Shown: positions 1 through 7,632, counted from the stretch's first letter. The stretch: DNA of 44,935 bases from JBAROU01 sp049642385 (GCA_049642385.1 JBAROU010000033.1:1-44935), one strand, 5' to 3'. The notes: a model not told the origin generated them from the letters alone. A program made the numbers and translations.

Positions 1-225
1 GCATCCGGGGATAACACAGCGCCCAACCCGTCCTAGTTCGTCGACCTCTGCTTCTGCCTGTCTTCTGATTTGACTTGCAGTACATCTATCACAGAGGCCT
101 CGCCAGACAATAGCGTTATCCCTGCCGCAGCGTGGGCATGTTGTCTCACACTCCGGATCATGTTGCGAGCCGTCGCTACCGCACGTTGGGCATACGTCGA
201 AAATGAGCTTGTCCAAGTCACTCAT
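1..225 (-). CDS. Small zinc-ribbon protein, 3' end cut by the window edge
   Basis: An open frame of 75 codons runs from ATG at 225 to the window edge without a stop. It begins MSDLDKLIFDVCPTCG and is dense in cysteines: C12/C15 (CPTC), C26, C30/C33 (CPRCG), C45/C48 (CDRC), C70 and C75. Paired CxxC knuckles are typical of zinc-ribbon proteins. A purine-rich GAAGGGG lies about ten bases before the ATG and supports this start. The gene lies in line with the next genes on the same strand. Function is unknown; a metal-binding nucleic-acid or protein-interaction role is inference only. Confidence 0.6.
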   Translation of the reverse strand, partial: MSDLDKLIFDVCPTCGSDGSQHDPECETTCPRCGRDNAIVWRGLCDRCTASQIRRQAEAEVDELGRVGRCVIPGC

Positions 226-294
226 ACCCGATCATCCCCTTCGTTCTCATAGCCCAACAGTTCCGATAGCTCCGATTGTAGCTTGAACCTTATC

Positions 295-750
295 TCACGC
301 CGGTAGCGGGAAGCGCTGCTTCAGGCTGAAGGCATGCGCTGACGGGCCGCGACGGCGGAGCAGTTCCAGACGCGCCTTCGCGTCGATCACGTCCGGTAAG
401 TGACCGGCCGGCACCCACCAGAGCACTAGCGTTGGCGGATCCATCGGCTCGAACCAGGTGTGGCGCGCCGCGTAGATTGGCCCGTGGTCGCTCCGATACG
501 CATACTCGTGCAGCGCATCGATCGATTCCCACACCGACATGTTGATCACCACCAGCGGGTCGTCCGGGTAGGGCCGGAGCGATGTCGAGTCATCGGCGTC
601 GTCGGCGACGTGGCGCCAGACGAAGCCGGGCGTGCGGTCCGCCAGGTGGTTCAGCTCGTCCAGCCGCGAAACGAAGCCTCGCATGATCGGGTCGTCGAGC
701 GGCGCACGCATCCGCGCGACGTTGTACTGCGCGATGTGGTACGTGGCCAT
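295..750 (-). CDS. DUF3291 family protein
   Basis: This 151-residue protein has the DUF3291 look: an N-terminal HIAQYNVARM strand, then DDPxMxGFVxxLDELNHLAD, PGFVWR, VINMSVWESIDALHEYAYRSDHG, and a WWVPAGHLP strand. The family adopts a dimeric ferredoxin-like fold related to antibiotic monooxygenase (ABM) domains, but its reaction is not established. There is no Shine-Dalgarno before the ATG. Instead a TACACT box at 758-763 sits 7 nt upstream, so the mRNA is probably leaderless. It lies 34 bp downstream of the cupredoxin lipoprotein gene on the same strand. Confidence 0.8.
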   Translation of the reverse strand: MATYHIAQYNVARMRAPLDDPIMRGFVSRLDELNHLADRTPGFVWRHVADDADDSTSLRPYPDDPLVVINMSVWESIDALHEYAYRSDHGPIYAARHTWFEPMDPPTLVLWWVPAGHLPDVIDAKARLELLRRRGPSAHAFSLKQRFPLPA

Positions 751-757
751 TGGACGC

Positions 758-763
758 AGTGTA
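758..763 (-). promoter_or_regulatory. -10 box for a leaderless DUF3291 transcript
   Basis: TACACT on the minus strand ends 7 nt before the ATG at 750. No convincing -35 was found. The spacing places the start of transcription at or beside the start codon. Confidence 0.45.
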
Positions 764-784
764 GCAGCGACGCTGGAGCGCGAG

Positions 785-1897
785 TCAGGCGCTGTCTTTC
801 GGGCGCACCTCGATCGCGCCCGACATGCCCGATAGCACGTGCACAGTACAGACGAAACGGTAGGTGCCCGGCTGTGTGAACGTCACGTCGTAGTAGAAGC
901 GTGGGAAGCCGATGCCCATCATGCCAGCGCTGAAGTAATCGTCCGGGCCGAAGTTCGGTGGCGGCGGTACCTCCTTCACGGCGTCGGGATTGATCAGCAG
1001 CCGGAAGCCGCCCTTATCGCTGGGCTTGATGATCGGGAACGGCGGCGGGTCCTGGCCGTCTGGCACGAAGACCAGGTTGTGGAAGTCACGGTCGCTGTTC
1101 CAGAAGACCACGGTATCGCCTGCCTCGATTTCGAGCGCGCCCGGCAGGAACGCGGTCACCTGCGCCTGCGGCGTATCGATACCGACGCTGATACCCCACA
1201 TTCGACCGCCACCGTCAGTTTTCGCGGACGCGGGGCGTTCGTCGTTCACGGCTTGGGCAGCGGTCTTTGCTCCCGCTGCGAAACGCTGCTTGAGCTGCTC
1301 GCCTTCCGCAGCGATGGTCTCCGGCGCGGGCACCTGCGTGCCATTGTCCTCGACGATCACGACGCCGCGCATGATGAACGGGTGGATCATGCAGAGGTAC
1401 GGGTAGGCACCCGCTTTCGGAAACGTCAGCGTGTACTCACCGGGATTCGGCACGCCGAAGAAGCCGGAGTTGGTGTACTCGGTACCGTCATAGCTCCCTT
1501 GCGCATCGGAACCGACGGCGAACACCGGGTTGAACTCCAGCGTGTCTGGTTGGTCCGACGCCGGGATGAGGTACTCGTTCGGGCCGATGTTGAGCCTTCC
1601 GTCCGGGAAGAACGTCACTGTGTGGCCCTCGTGGCCGTGACCGGTCCAATGGATCGTGTCGCCGGCGCGGATGCGCACCGTCGCGGGCATGAACTGCTCG
1701 ATGTCGACTGGCCCGTCCGTTCCGCCCGCCAGCACGCCGAACGTCGTCGGGCCGGGCGGCGCAATCTGCGCGACCGGCGTCACGGTCGCCTCGGGCGCGG
1801 ACGTTTCGGTGGGCGATACCTCCTTATCGCCACCACCGCCGCACGCGAAGGCGAGCGCAGCCATGAGGGGAGCAACAAGGAAGGTGAACCGGCGCAT
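785..1897 (-). CDS. Lipoprotein with two type 1 copper (cupredoxin) domains
   Basis: The 370-residue product starts MRRFTFLVAPLMAALAFAC, a lipoprotein signal with lipid-modified Cys19, then a Gly-rich and Thr/Pro linker. Two plastocyanin-like domains follow. The first has HEGHTV and then CMIHPFIM; the second has DFHNLV and then CTVHVLSGM. Each therefore shows the His...Cys-x2-His-x4-Met ligand pattern of a type 1 blue-copper site. It probably shuttles electrons or binds copper on the outer face of the membrane. ATG 1897 is chosen over the in-frame ATG at 1918 because a TTGACA / 17 bp / TACCGT promoter lies inside that extension and ends 6 nt before 1897. The divergent gene encodes a thioredoxin-like protein. 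Confidence 0.85.
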   Translation of the reverse strand: MRRFTFLVAPLMAALAFACGGGGDKEVSPTETSAPEATVTPVAQIAPPGPTTFGVLAGGTDGPVDIEQFMPATVRIRAGDTIHWTGHGHEGHTVTFFPDGRLNIGPNEYLIPASDQPDTLEFNPVFAVGSDAQGSYDGTEYTNSGFFGVPNPGEYTLTFPKAGAYPYLCMIHPFIMRGVVIVEDNGTQVPAPETIAAEGEQLKQRFAAGAKTAAQAVNDERPASAKTDGGGRMWGISVGIDTPQAQVTAFLPGALEIEAGDTVVFWNSDRDFHNLVFVPDGQDPPPFPIIKPSDKGGFRLLINPDAVKEVPPPPNFGPDDYFSAGMMGIGFPRFYYDVTFTQPGTYRFVCTVHVLSGMSGAIEVRPKDSA

Positions 1898-1903
1898 GAG
1901 CGT

Positions 1904-1932
1904 ACGGTACGCGGCCATCACTCGACTGTCAA
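1904..1932 (-). promoter_or_regulatory. Promoter of the cupredoxin gene (leaderless)
   Basis: On the minus strand a perfect -35 TTGACA (1927-1932), 17 bp spacer and -10 TACCGT (1904-1909) end 6 nt before ATG 1897. Transcription would begin almost at the start codon. The -35 overlaps that of the divergent thioredoxin promoter. Confidence 0.65.
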
Positions 1933-1954
1933 TCGCACGAGCGCCTGTTACAAT
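1926..1954 (+). promoter_or_regulatory. Promoter of the thioredoxin-like gene (leaderless)
   Basis: CTGTCA (1926-1931), 17 bp spacer and TACAAT (1949-1954) lie 9 nt before ATG 1964, with no ribosome-binding site. The -35 hexamer shares five bases with the opposing -35, so both promoters could compete for polymerase or be co-regulated. Confidence 0.5.
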
Positions 1955-1963
1955 ACCCTCGCC

Positions 1964-2977
1964 ATGACGCAGGAAGAGGCCGGCCCCGTACGCGCACCCG
2001 AGTTCCCCACCAACGTTACCTGGCTGCAGGGCGGGCCGCTCAAGCTCGCGGAGCTGCGGGGCCGGCCAGTGCTGATCGACTTCTGGGACTACACCTGCGT
2101 CAACTGCCTGCGCACGCTGCCCTACGTCAAGGAGTGGCAGCGCCGATACGAAAGCCTCGGCCTCACGATCATCGGCGTGCACGCGCCCGAGTTCTCCTTC
2201 GCCCACATCGCCGACCACGTGCGGCGCGCTGTCGCCGACCAGGGCCTCGGGTATCCGATCGCGCTCGATAACGACTACGCCATCTGGCAGGCGTACGCGA
2301 ACCGCTACTGGCCGGCGAAGGACCTGATCGACCGCGAGGGCTACCTGCGCTATTACCACTTCGGCGAGGGCGGCTACAGCGAGACGGAGCAGGCGATCCA
2401 GACGCTCCTGCGCGAGGCCTTCCCGGAGATCCTGCTGCCCGCGTTGATGGAGCCGGTGCGCGACACGGACGCGGCCGGCGCGGTGTGTTATCGCGTCACG
2501 CCGGAGCTGTACCTGGGCTACCAGCGCGGGCGCATCGGCAACGCCGCGGACATCACGCCAGACGCGCCGGCGACGTATCGAGACCTGGGCAAGCACGCCG
2601 AGGGCTACTTCTTCCTCGAAGGCGATTGGCTGCTCGGCGGCGAACACGCTGCCCGCCCCATCGCCGCCACGGGCGAGAGCCGGCTGCACGTGCGTTACAT
2701 GGCGAAAGAAGTGAACCTGGTCATCCACCCGCCCATCGCCGGCGGCGACGCGCGCATCGAGCTGCTCCAGGATGGCGCGCCTCTCGCAGCCGAAGACCTC
2801 GGCGAAGACGCGCGCATCGAGGACGGCAAGGCCGTCGTTATCGTCGATACGCCGCGCATGTATCGCCTCGTCAACAACCGCGAGATCGACACCCACGAGC
2901 TGACGCTCGCGACGACGAGCGACGGCGTGATGCTGTTCGCGTTCACGTTCGTGAGCTGCCTGGTGCCTGATGCGTAA
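1964..2977 (+). CDS. DipZ-like thioredoxin-domain protein
   Basis: The 337-residue protein has an N-terminal TlpA/thioredoxin-like domain with LIDFWDYTCVNCLRTLPYV, redox pair C45/C48, and a GVHAPEFSF strand. The rest, with LHVRYMAKEVNLVIHPP and VDTPRMYRLVNNREIDTHELTL, resembles the C-terminal beta domain of DipZ proteins. Family DipZ carries a CcdA membrane domain ahead of these parts; here that domain is absent and no signal peptide or membrane segment is seen. Role: disulfide exchange, partner unknown. It is divergent from a copper lipoprotein, suggesting shared redox or copper physiology. Confidence 0.8.
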   Translation: MTQEEAGPVRAPEFPTNVTWLQGGPLKLAELRGRPVLIDFWDYTCVNCLRTLPYVKEWQRRYESLGLTIIGVHAPEFSFAHIADHVRRAVADQGLGYPIALDNDYAIWQAYANRYWPAKDLIDREGYLRYYHFGEGGYSETEQAIQTLLREAFPEILLPALMEPVRDTDAAGAVCYRVTPELYLGYQRGRIGNAADITPDAPATYRDLGKHAEGYFFLEGDWLLGGEHAARPIAATGESRLHVRYMAKEVNLVIHPPIAGGDARIELLQDGAPLAAEDLGEDARIEDGKAVVIVDTPRMYRLVNNREIDTHELTLATTSDGVMLFAFTFVSCLVPDA

Positions 2978-2980
2978 AGC

Positions 2981-3008
2981 CGAAGGTCAGGCTTAAGCCT
3001 GGCCTTCG
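2981..3008. terminator. Hairpin between convergent genes
   Basis: A 12-bp stem (left arm CGAAGGTCAGGC, one G-T pair, loop TTAA) sits 3 bp after the thioredoxin stop and before the convergent oxidoreductase. There is no T-tract, so it may be a stem-loop repeat or a factor-assisted terminator. A related but less perfect hairpin lies at 19571-19614. Confidence 0.5.
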
Positions 3009-3021
3009 AGTCGGCTTGGGT

Positions 3022-3042
3022 GGTTCGCGAACCGCCCCTACA
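3022..3042. repeat. GTAGGGGC-type palindromic repeat overlapping a stop codon
   Basis: On the minus strand GTAGGGGCGGTTCGCGAACC begins in the last codons of the oxidoreductase and supplies its TAG stop. It contains the perfect palindrome GGTTCGCGAACC (3022-3033). A related GTAGGGGC...GCCCCTAC element overlaps the ferredoxin stop near 7584. Confidence 0.5.
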
Positions 3043-4027
3043 AGCGCACCGTCTCGCCCGTTTTCGCGGCGCGGTAGCAGGCGTCCACCGCCTCGATCGC
3101 GCGGTACGCCTCTTCCACACCAACGACCACTTCGCGTTCGCCGCGCGCGGCCGATAGGAACGCGACGTCCGCGGCGGCGTAGCCCCAGCGTTCCGGCGTC
3201 GGTAGGTGCGTCACGTCCAGCGTCGTCGGCTCCGCGTCGAGGCCAAGCTGGAACGTGATGCGCTCCATCTCCTCGGTCACGGCGGTGGCGTGGTCGCCGT
3301 AGATTTCCACTCGCTCGTACGGGAAGAGCCACGTCGTGTGCGCGGACGAGCAGAACGTGGCGGTGACGCCGGAATCGAACGTGAGCAGCATTGCGAAGTC
3401 ATCGAGCTGGTCGCCGCACGTTTGCGCCGCGCGACAGACCACTTCGCGTAGCGGCCCGAACAGCCAGCAGCCGAGGTCGAGCAGGTGGATCGGCGTCTCG
3501 TACAGGAAGCCGCCCGTGAGCGCGGCATCGGCGACCCAGGGCGGCTGCTGGAGTTCGCCGCGGTTCATCTTCAGGTTTGCCCAGCGCGGCGTCAGCTCGC
3601 CCGCGTCGAGGCGCTCCTTCAACGCTGTGTACACCGGCGCGAAGTGCTTGTTGAAGCCGATCTGGTAGACGCCGCGCGCCCGCTCGACTGCCTCGCGCAC
3701 GCGCTGCGCCTCCTGGAGCGAGACCGCCATCGGCTTCTCGCAGAAGACGTGCTTGCCCGCATCGAGCGCCGCGATGGCGAACTCGGCGTGATAGGCGTTC
3801 GGTGCGCAGATGTACACCGCGTCGACCTCGCCCAGCAGCGCCTCGAACGAGGGGGCGACCTGCGCATCGAACGTGCGGGCGAACGCCTCGGCGTGAGCAG
3901 CGTTGGGGTCGAACACGGCAGCGACGCGCGCCCCGACGGGCGCCCGTCCGGGCGTGTCCGCCTGTCGCGCCAGCGTCTCCGCATGCACGCCCGCAATGAA
4001 CCCCGCGCCCGCGAACCCGACCCGCAT
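3038..4027 (-). CDS. Gfo/Idh/MocA family oxidoreductase
   Basis: The 329-residue protein begins MRVGFAGAGFIAGVHAETL, an N-terminal Rossmann domain for NAD(P). It continues with AVYICAPNAYHAEF and HVFCEKPMAVSLQEA, where the EKP lysine is the usual catalytic/cofactor residue of the family. The C-terminal alpha/beta domain includes GGFLYETPIHLLDLGCWLFG. Such enzymes oxidise or reduce sugars, inositols or related polyols; the substrate cannot be told. ATG 4027 is preceded by GGGAGGA. An in-frame ATG at 4063 lies 8 nt after a TATAGT box and could be used on a leaderless mRNA, adding 12 residues. Confidence 0.85.
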   Translation of the reverse strand: MRVGFAGAGFIAGVHAETLARQADTPGRAPVGARVAAVFDPNAAHAEAFARTFDAQVAPSFEALLGEVDAVYICAPNAYHAEFAIAALDAGKHVFCEKPMAVSLQEAQRVREAVERARGVYQIGFNKHFAPVYTALKERLDAGELTPRWANLKMNRGELQQPPWVADAALTGGFLYETPIHLLDLGCWLFGPLREVVCRAAQTCGDQLDDFAMLLTFDSGVTATFCSSAHTTWLFPYERVEIYGDHATAVTEEMERITFQLGLDAEPTTLDVTHLPTPERWGYAAADVAFLSAARGEREVVVGVEEAYRAIEAVDACYRAAKTGETVRL

Positions 4028-4071
4028 GAGTCCTCCCTGTGCGCCTGTCTTGATTCCACCCATACCGGCCC

Positions 4072-4079
4072 ACTATAGT
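4072..4079. promoter_or_regulatory. Palindromic -10 box serving both directions
   Basis: ACTATAGT is self-complementary and gives a TATAGT -10 on each strand. It can serve the oxidoreductase (minus) and the aldolase/lyase gene (plus, ATG 4120 with GAGG upstream). -35 boxes are not obvious. Confidence 0.4.
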
Positions 4080-4119
4080 ACCAGCGCACCCCGCATGTGA
4101 AACCCAGAACGAGGCGACC

Positions 4120-5148
4120 ATGTACGTCCTGCAGAAGCTCAATCGGTTCGTCATCCCGCGCACGGAGCTGACCTACCCGTCACATCAGCTCAAGATGCAC
4201 CAGAACGCCGCTGGCGCCCCCGTCGACCACGTGATGCCCGACTTCGAGGACGCTTGCCCCTACGAGTTCAAGGGCGAGCCGAGCCGCAAGACGATGGTCG
4301 AAGCGCTCAACACGGTCGATTTCGGCAACAAGGTGATCGCCATCCGGCCCAACAACATCCAGTCGAAGTACTTCGTCGGCGACATCGAGGCGATCATGCT
4401 CGGCGCGCCGGACAAGTTCCACGGCATCATCCTGCCCAAGACCGAGCGCCCGGACGACATCATCTACCTCTCGAAGCTGCTCGAGCATTACGAGACCGAG
4501 GGCGGCTGGACCACGCGCGTGCAGATCGAGGCGTTGATCGAGACGCCGCTTGCCATCGTCAACGCCTACCAGATCGCCACCGCCTCCGACCGCATGGCCG
4601 GCCTGATCTTCGGCATCGCTGACTTCGCCGCGACGATGGGCGTGCGCGAAAACGTGGAGAACCAGAACCAGAACTTCCACTACGCGAAACAGGCGACCGT
4701 CGTCGCCGCGAAGGCTGCCGGCCTCCATGCGATCGACAACGCCTGGCTCCGCCTCGTGCGCAAGGACACGCCGCCAGACGAAGCGAAGCAGATCTACGAA
4801 GGCCTGCGCCAGAAGAGCATCGGCGCGCGCGACCTGGGGATGGACGGCACGTGGGTGATCCACCCGCAGCAGGCCGAGATCGCGAACGAGGTGTTCGCGC
4901 CGAGCGACGCTGAGGTCGAGGAGGCGAAGCACGCCGTGGAGTTCTACCACCAGCAAGGCGGCGGTTCCGTCTACGAGCCGCAGTACGGCAAGTTCCACGA
5001 CGAAGCGACGATCAAAGCGATGCTGATGGACCTGGCGAAGGCGGTCCAGGCGGGCAAGCTCGATCAAGCGTGGCTCACCGCCCAAGCCGCCAAGTCGAAG
5101 GAAGTCACCGGCTACGACATCCTCCAGGTGATGGGCCGCGTGGCGTGA
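4120..5148 (+). CDS. HpcH/HpaI-type lyase, probable malyl-CoA / beta-methylmalyl-CoA lyase
   Basis: The 342-residue protein belongs to the HpcH/HpaI aldolase / citrate lyase beta family. Key points are DFEDACP near residue 41, RVQIEALIETPLAI with E141, GIADFAATMG with D168 (the Glu/Asp pair aligning with the magnesium ligands), and LGMDGTWVIHPQQ...ANEVFAPS in the C-terminal half, all shared with Mcl-type lyases. It would reversibly condense glyoxylate with acetyl-CoA or propionyl-CoA. The next gene pair encodes an acyl-CoA synthetase, and mesaconyl-CoA hydratase plus a methylsuccinyl-CoA dehydrogenase-like gene lie about 5 kb away. That context favours Mcl over a citrate-lyase role. The exact substrate is inference. 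Confidence 0.8.
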   Translation: MYVLQKLNRFVIPRTELTYPSHQLKMHQNAAGAPVDHVMPDFEDACPYEFKGEPSRKTMVEALNTVDFGNKVIAIRPNNIQSKYFVGDIEAIMLGAPDKFHGIILPKTERPDDIIYLSKLLEHYETEGGWTTRVQIEALIETPLAIVNAYQIATASDRMAGLIFGIADFAATMGVRENVENQNQNFHYAKQATVVAAKAAGLHAIDNAWLRLVRKDTPPDEAKQIYEGLRQKSIGARDLGMDGTWVIHPQQAEIANEVFAPSDAEVEEAKHAVEFYHQQGGGSVYEPQYGKFHDEATIKAMLMDLAKAVQAGKLDQAWLTAQAAKSKEVTGYDILQVMGRVA

Positions 5149-5160
5149 GCTTCGTTTGCC

Positions 5161-5250
5161 GTCACCCTGAGCGAAGCGAGGGGTCTGGTCTTCCAAGACA
5201 AAACGGACGCGGTCGGGAGCCGCGAGATTCTTCGCTGCGCTCAGAATGAC
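5161..5250. repeat. Inverted repeat of the CTGAGCGAAGCGA type
   Basis: Imperfect inverted arms GTCACCCTGAGCGAAGCGAG (from 5161) and GATTCTTCGCTGCGCTCAGA (from 5226) flank about 40 bp. This motif is a familiar dispersed intergenic repeat of unknown function. Its right end reaches to within 9 bp of the next start codon. Confidence 0.6.
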
Positions 5251-5258
5251 AGAGGGAA

Positions 5259-6467
5259 ATGCGTTTCTACGAATTCGAGGCTAAGCAGCTCCTGGCCAGG
5301 CAGGGCGTGCCGACGCCCAAGGGCGGCGTGGCGACGACGCCCGAGGAGGCGGAGCGCATCGCGGCCGACATCGGCGGGCCGGTGGTGCTCAAGTCGCAGG
5401 TGCTGGCCGGCGGACGGATGAAGGCGGGCGGCGTGAAGTTCGCCGACACTCCCGCCGAGGCAAAGAGCGCGGCTGCCGATATTCTCAAGCTCGAGATCCG
5501 CGACCAGCTCCCGCAGGGCGTCCTGATCGAGGCGAAGGGCGCCGTCAAGCAGGAGTACTACCTCGGCATCACCTACGACGCGCTCGCAAAACTGCCCGTC
5601 GCCATCTTCAGCGACATGGGTGGCATCGATATCGAGGAGGTGGCGGAGCAGCACCCGGACCACGTCGCGAAGCTGAACTTCTCCTCGCTCATGCCACTGA
5701 GCGACTACCGGATGAAGGAGCTGATCGCCTCGCTGGGCATCGGCGGCTCGCAGCTCACGGCGCTGACACGTGTCGCAAGCCGGCTCGCGCAGACGTTCGT
5801 CCACTACGGATTGACGCTGGCCGAGATCAACCCGCTCGCTCAGCTCGATGATGGATCGTTCGTCGCGCTCGACTGCCACCTCGATATGGAAGAGGAAGCA
5901 CGCGAACGTCAGAAGGACGTGCTCGATGAGCTGGGCATCGGCGAAGACGAGGTACGCCAGGGCCGCCCGCCGACCGACTTCGAGCGGCGCGGCGCCCAGG
6001 TGGACGCGGTCGACCCGCGCGGTGTCGCCGGCCGCGTCGTTGAGTTCGACGGCGACCTCGGGCTGGTGATCGGCGCAGGCGGCGGCAGTCTGACGCTGTT
6101 CGACGCGATCCAGCGCCACGGCGGCCGCCCGGCGAACTACTGCGAGATCGGCGGCAACCCGAGCGTGAAGAAGGCGTGCGAGCTGACCAAGCTGATCCTG
6201 AGCAAGCCGGGCGTGGACAAGATCGCCGTGATGATGAACGTCGTCAGCAACACGCGCGTCGATATCGTCGCGCGGGGCGTGATCAAGGGCGTCATCGAGT
6301 CGGGCTTCGACCCGGCTGAGAAGATCGCCTACTTCCGCATCCCTGGCTCGTGGGAGGGCGAGGGGTTCAAGATCCTCGAGAAGTACGGCGTCGCGTACGG
6401 CGACCGCACGGTCTCGATGTCAGAGGCCGCGCGCCGCGCCGTCGAGAAGCTACGGGTGGGGAAGTAA
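5259..6467 (+). CDS. Acyl-CoA synthetase (ADP-forming), SucC/MtkA-like beta subunit
   Basis: The 402-residue protein has the succinyl-CoA synthetase beta layout. An ATP-grasp domain comes first (FYEFEAKQLLARQGVPTPKGG, VVLKSQVLAGGRMKAGGVKF, LAEINPLA), then a C-terminal CoA-ligase domain (LGLVIGAGGGSLTLFDAI, GGRPANYCEIGGNPS). The YCEIGGNPS segment differs from the FLDVGGGA of typical SucC, so the acid may not be succinate. Beside a malyl-CoA lyase-like gene, malate or a related dicarboxylate is a reasonable guess, as for malate thiokinase. A GAGGG lies only 2 nt before the ATG, which is close. The alpha subunit gene follows after 3 nt. Confidence 0.8.
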   Translation: MRFYEFEAKQLLARQGVPTPKGGVATTPEEAERIAADIGGPVVLKSQVLAGGRMKAGGVKFADTPAEAKSAAADILKLEIRDQLPQGVLIEAKGAVKQEYYLGITYDALAKLPVAIFSDMGGIDIEEVAEQHPDHVAKLNFSSLMPLSDYRMKELIASLGIGGSQLTALTRVASRLAQTFVHYGLTLAEINPLAQLDDGSFVALDCHLDMEEEARERQKDVLDELGIGEDEVRQGRPPTDFERRGAQVDAVDPRGVAGRVVEFDGDLGLVIGAGGGSLTLFDAIQRHGGRPANYCEIGGNPSVKKACELTKLILSKPGVDKIAVMMNVVSNTRVDIVARGVIKGVIESGFDPAEKIAYFRIPGSWEGEGFKILEKYGVAYGDRTVSMSEAARRAVEKLRVGK

Positions 6468-6470
6468 CCT

Positions 6471-7364
6471 ATGTCCATCCTGGTAGACGAAAGCACCACG
6501 TTCATCATTCAGGGGATCACCGGCCGCGAGGCGGTGAACATGACGCGCGAGTGCCTCGACTACGGCTCGAAGGTTGTAGGTGGGGTAACGCCGGGGCGCG
6601 GCGGGCGCGACGTCTACGGCGTGCCGGTATACGACACCGTGCGCGAGATCACGTCGCAGCAGCGCGTCGATGGCTCCGTGCTCACCGTGCCGCCCGCCTT
6701 CACGCGCGATGCTGCGTTCGAGGCGATCGAGAACGGCATCAAGCTGCTCGTCATCGTGACCGAGCGCATCCCCCGACACGAAGTCGCGCAGATCGTGGAG
6801 CTGGCGCGCATGCACGACACGCGCGTCATCGGCCCGAACTGCCTGGGCATCATCTCGCCCGGCAAGGCGAAGATGGGCGGCATCGGCGGGCCGGCGGCGG
6901 ACACGCGCAAGGCGTACCAGCCGGGGCCTGTGGGCGTGATGTCGCGCAGCGGCGGTATGACGACGGAGATCGCCAACGCCCTCACCGCGGCGGGCCTGGG
7001 CGAAAGCACCGCGGTCAGCATCGGCGGCGACGCGATCATCGGCTCGTCCTACGCCGAACTGATGCCGCTCTACGAAGCCGACGCCGACACAAAGGCGATC
7101 GTGATCTACTCCGAGCCGGGCGGGCCGATGGAGGCGCAGCTCGCCGACTACGTGCGCGAGCACAACTCGCGGCTGCCCGTGATCGCGTTCATGGCCGGGC
7201 GCTTCATGGACGCCATGCCCGGCATGCGCTTCGGCCACGCCGGGACGATCGTCGAGGGACGACAGGACACCGCCGCCGAGAAGATCCGGCGCCTCGAAGC
7301 GGCGGGCATCGCCGTCGCGCAGGAGATCGAGCAGATCCCGGCGCTGGTGAAGGAGCGCATCTAG
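6471..7364 (+). CDS. Acyl-CoA synthetase (ADP-forming), SucD/MtkB-like alpha subunit
   Basis: The 297-residue protein pairs with the preceding gene. It shows the CoA-binding Rossmann domain (FIIQGITGREAVNM, VTPGRGGRDVYGVPVYDT), VIGPNCLGIISPG, GVMSRSGGMTTE, and FGHAGTIVEG, with H256 at the place of the phosphorylated histidine in SucD. The complex joins a carboxylic acid to CoA using ATP, through acyl phosphate and phospho-histidine steps. 'IGGDAIIGSSY' is the usual substrate/loop region. The three genes 5259-7586 are separated by 3 nt each and form one transcription unit. Confidence 0.83.
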   Translation: MSILVDESTTFIIQGITGREAVNMTRECLDYGSKVVGGVTPGRGGRDVYGVPVYDTVREITSQQRVDGSVLTVPPAFTRDAAFEAIENGIKLLVIVTERIPRHEVAQIVELARMHDTRVIGPNCLGIISPGKAKMGGIGGPAADTRKAYQPGPVGVMSRSGGMTTEIANALTAAGLGESTAVSIGGDAIIGSSYAELMPLYEADADTKAIVIYSEPGGPMEAQLADYVREHNSRLPVIAFMAGRFMDAMPGMRFGHAGTIVEGRQDTAAEKIRRLEAAGIAVAQEIEQIPALVKERI

Positions 7365-7367
7365 ACG

Positions 7368-7586
7368 ATGTCTATGTTCATTCGTGTTGAGATCGACCCT
7401 GACGCTGCCTCGGACCCAGAGCTAGCGAAGAAGCTCGTCGAGGTGTGTCCTGTGAACATCTTCGCCCAGGACGCCGACGGCAAGGCCGTGATCGTCGGCG
7501 AGAACGAGGACGAGTGCGTCCTCTGCGATCTGTGCGTCCAGGCCGCACCCGACGGCAAGGTGCGCGTGATCAAGCTCTACGAGTAG
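7368..7586 (+). CDS. Single-cluster ferredoxin
   Basis: The 72-residue protein has one VCPVNIF motif (C27) followed by CVLCDLC (C50, C53, C56). That is enough for a single [4Fe-4S] cluster in the order CP...CxxCxxC, with the second cluster's ligands missing. This resembles FixX-type or monocluster ferredoxins that pass electrons to flavoproteins. It is the third gene of the acyl-CoA synthetase operon, starting 3 nt after the stop of the alpha subunit. A ferredoxin is not a known part of that enzyme, so it may serve another step of the same pathway. A second in-frame ATG lies two codons on. Confidence 0.75.
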   Translation: MSMFIRVEIDPDAASDPELAKKLVEVCPVNIFAQDADGKAVIVGENEDECVLCDLCVQAAPDGKVRVIKLYE

Positions 7587-7632
7587 GGGCGGGCGGCTGC
7601 CCGCCCAGGGACGACCGTCCGGTCGCCCCTAC
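7584..7632. repeat. GTAGGGGC...GCCCCTAC inverted repeat
   Basis: GTAGGGGCG at 7584-7592 overlaps the TAG stop of the ferredoxin gene and pairs with CGCCCCTAC at 7624-7632. Between them lies a GGGCGGGC/GCCCGCCC hairpin. It probably also ends transcription of the operon. Confidence 0.5.

Noticed and set aside
839..1963. Long plus-strand open frame upstream of and in frame with the thioredoxin gene
   Set aside because: It lies antisense to the cupredoxin lipoprotein, whose domains and promoter are clear. Its translation has no domain, and a promoter sits just before ATG 1964.
1898..2896. N-terminal extension of the cupredoxin frame
   Set aside because: It is antisense to the thioredoxin gene and would bury the lipoprotein signal peptide.
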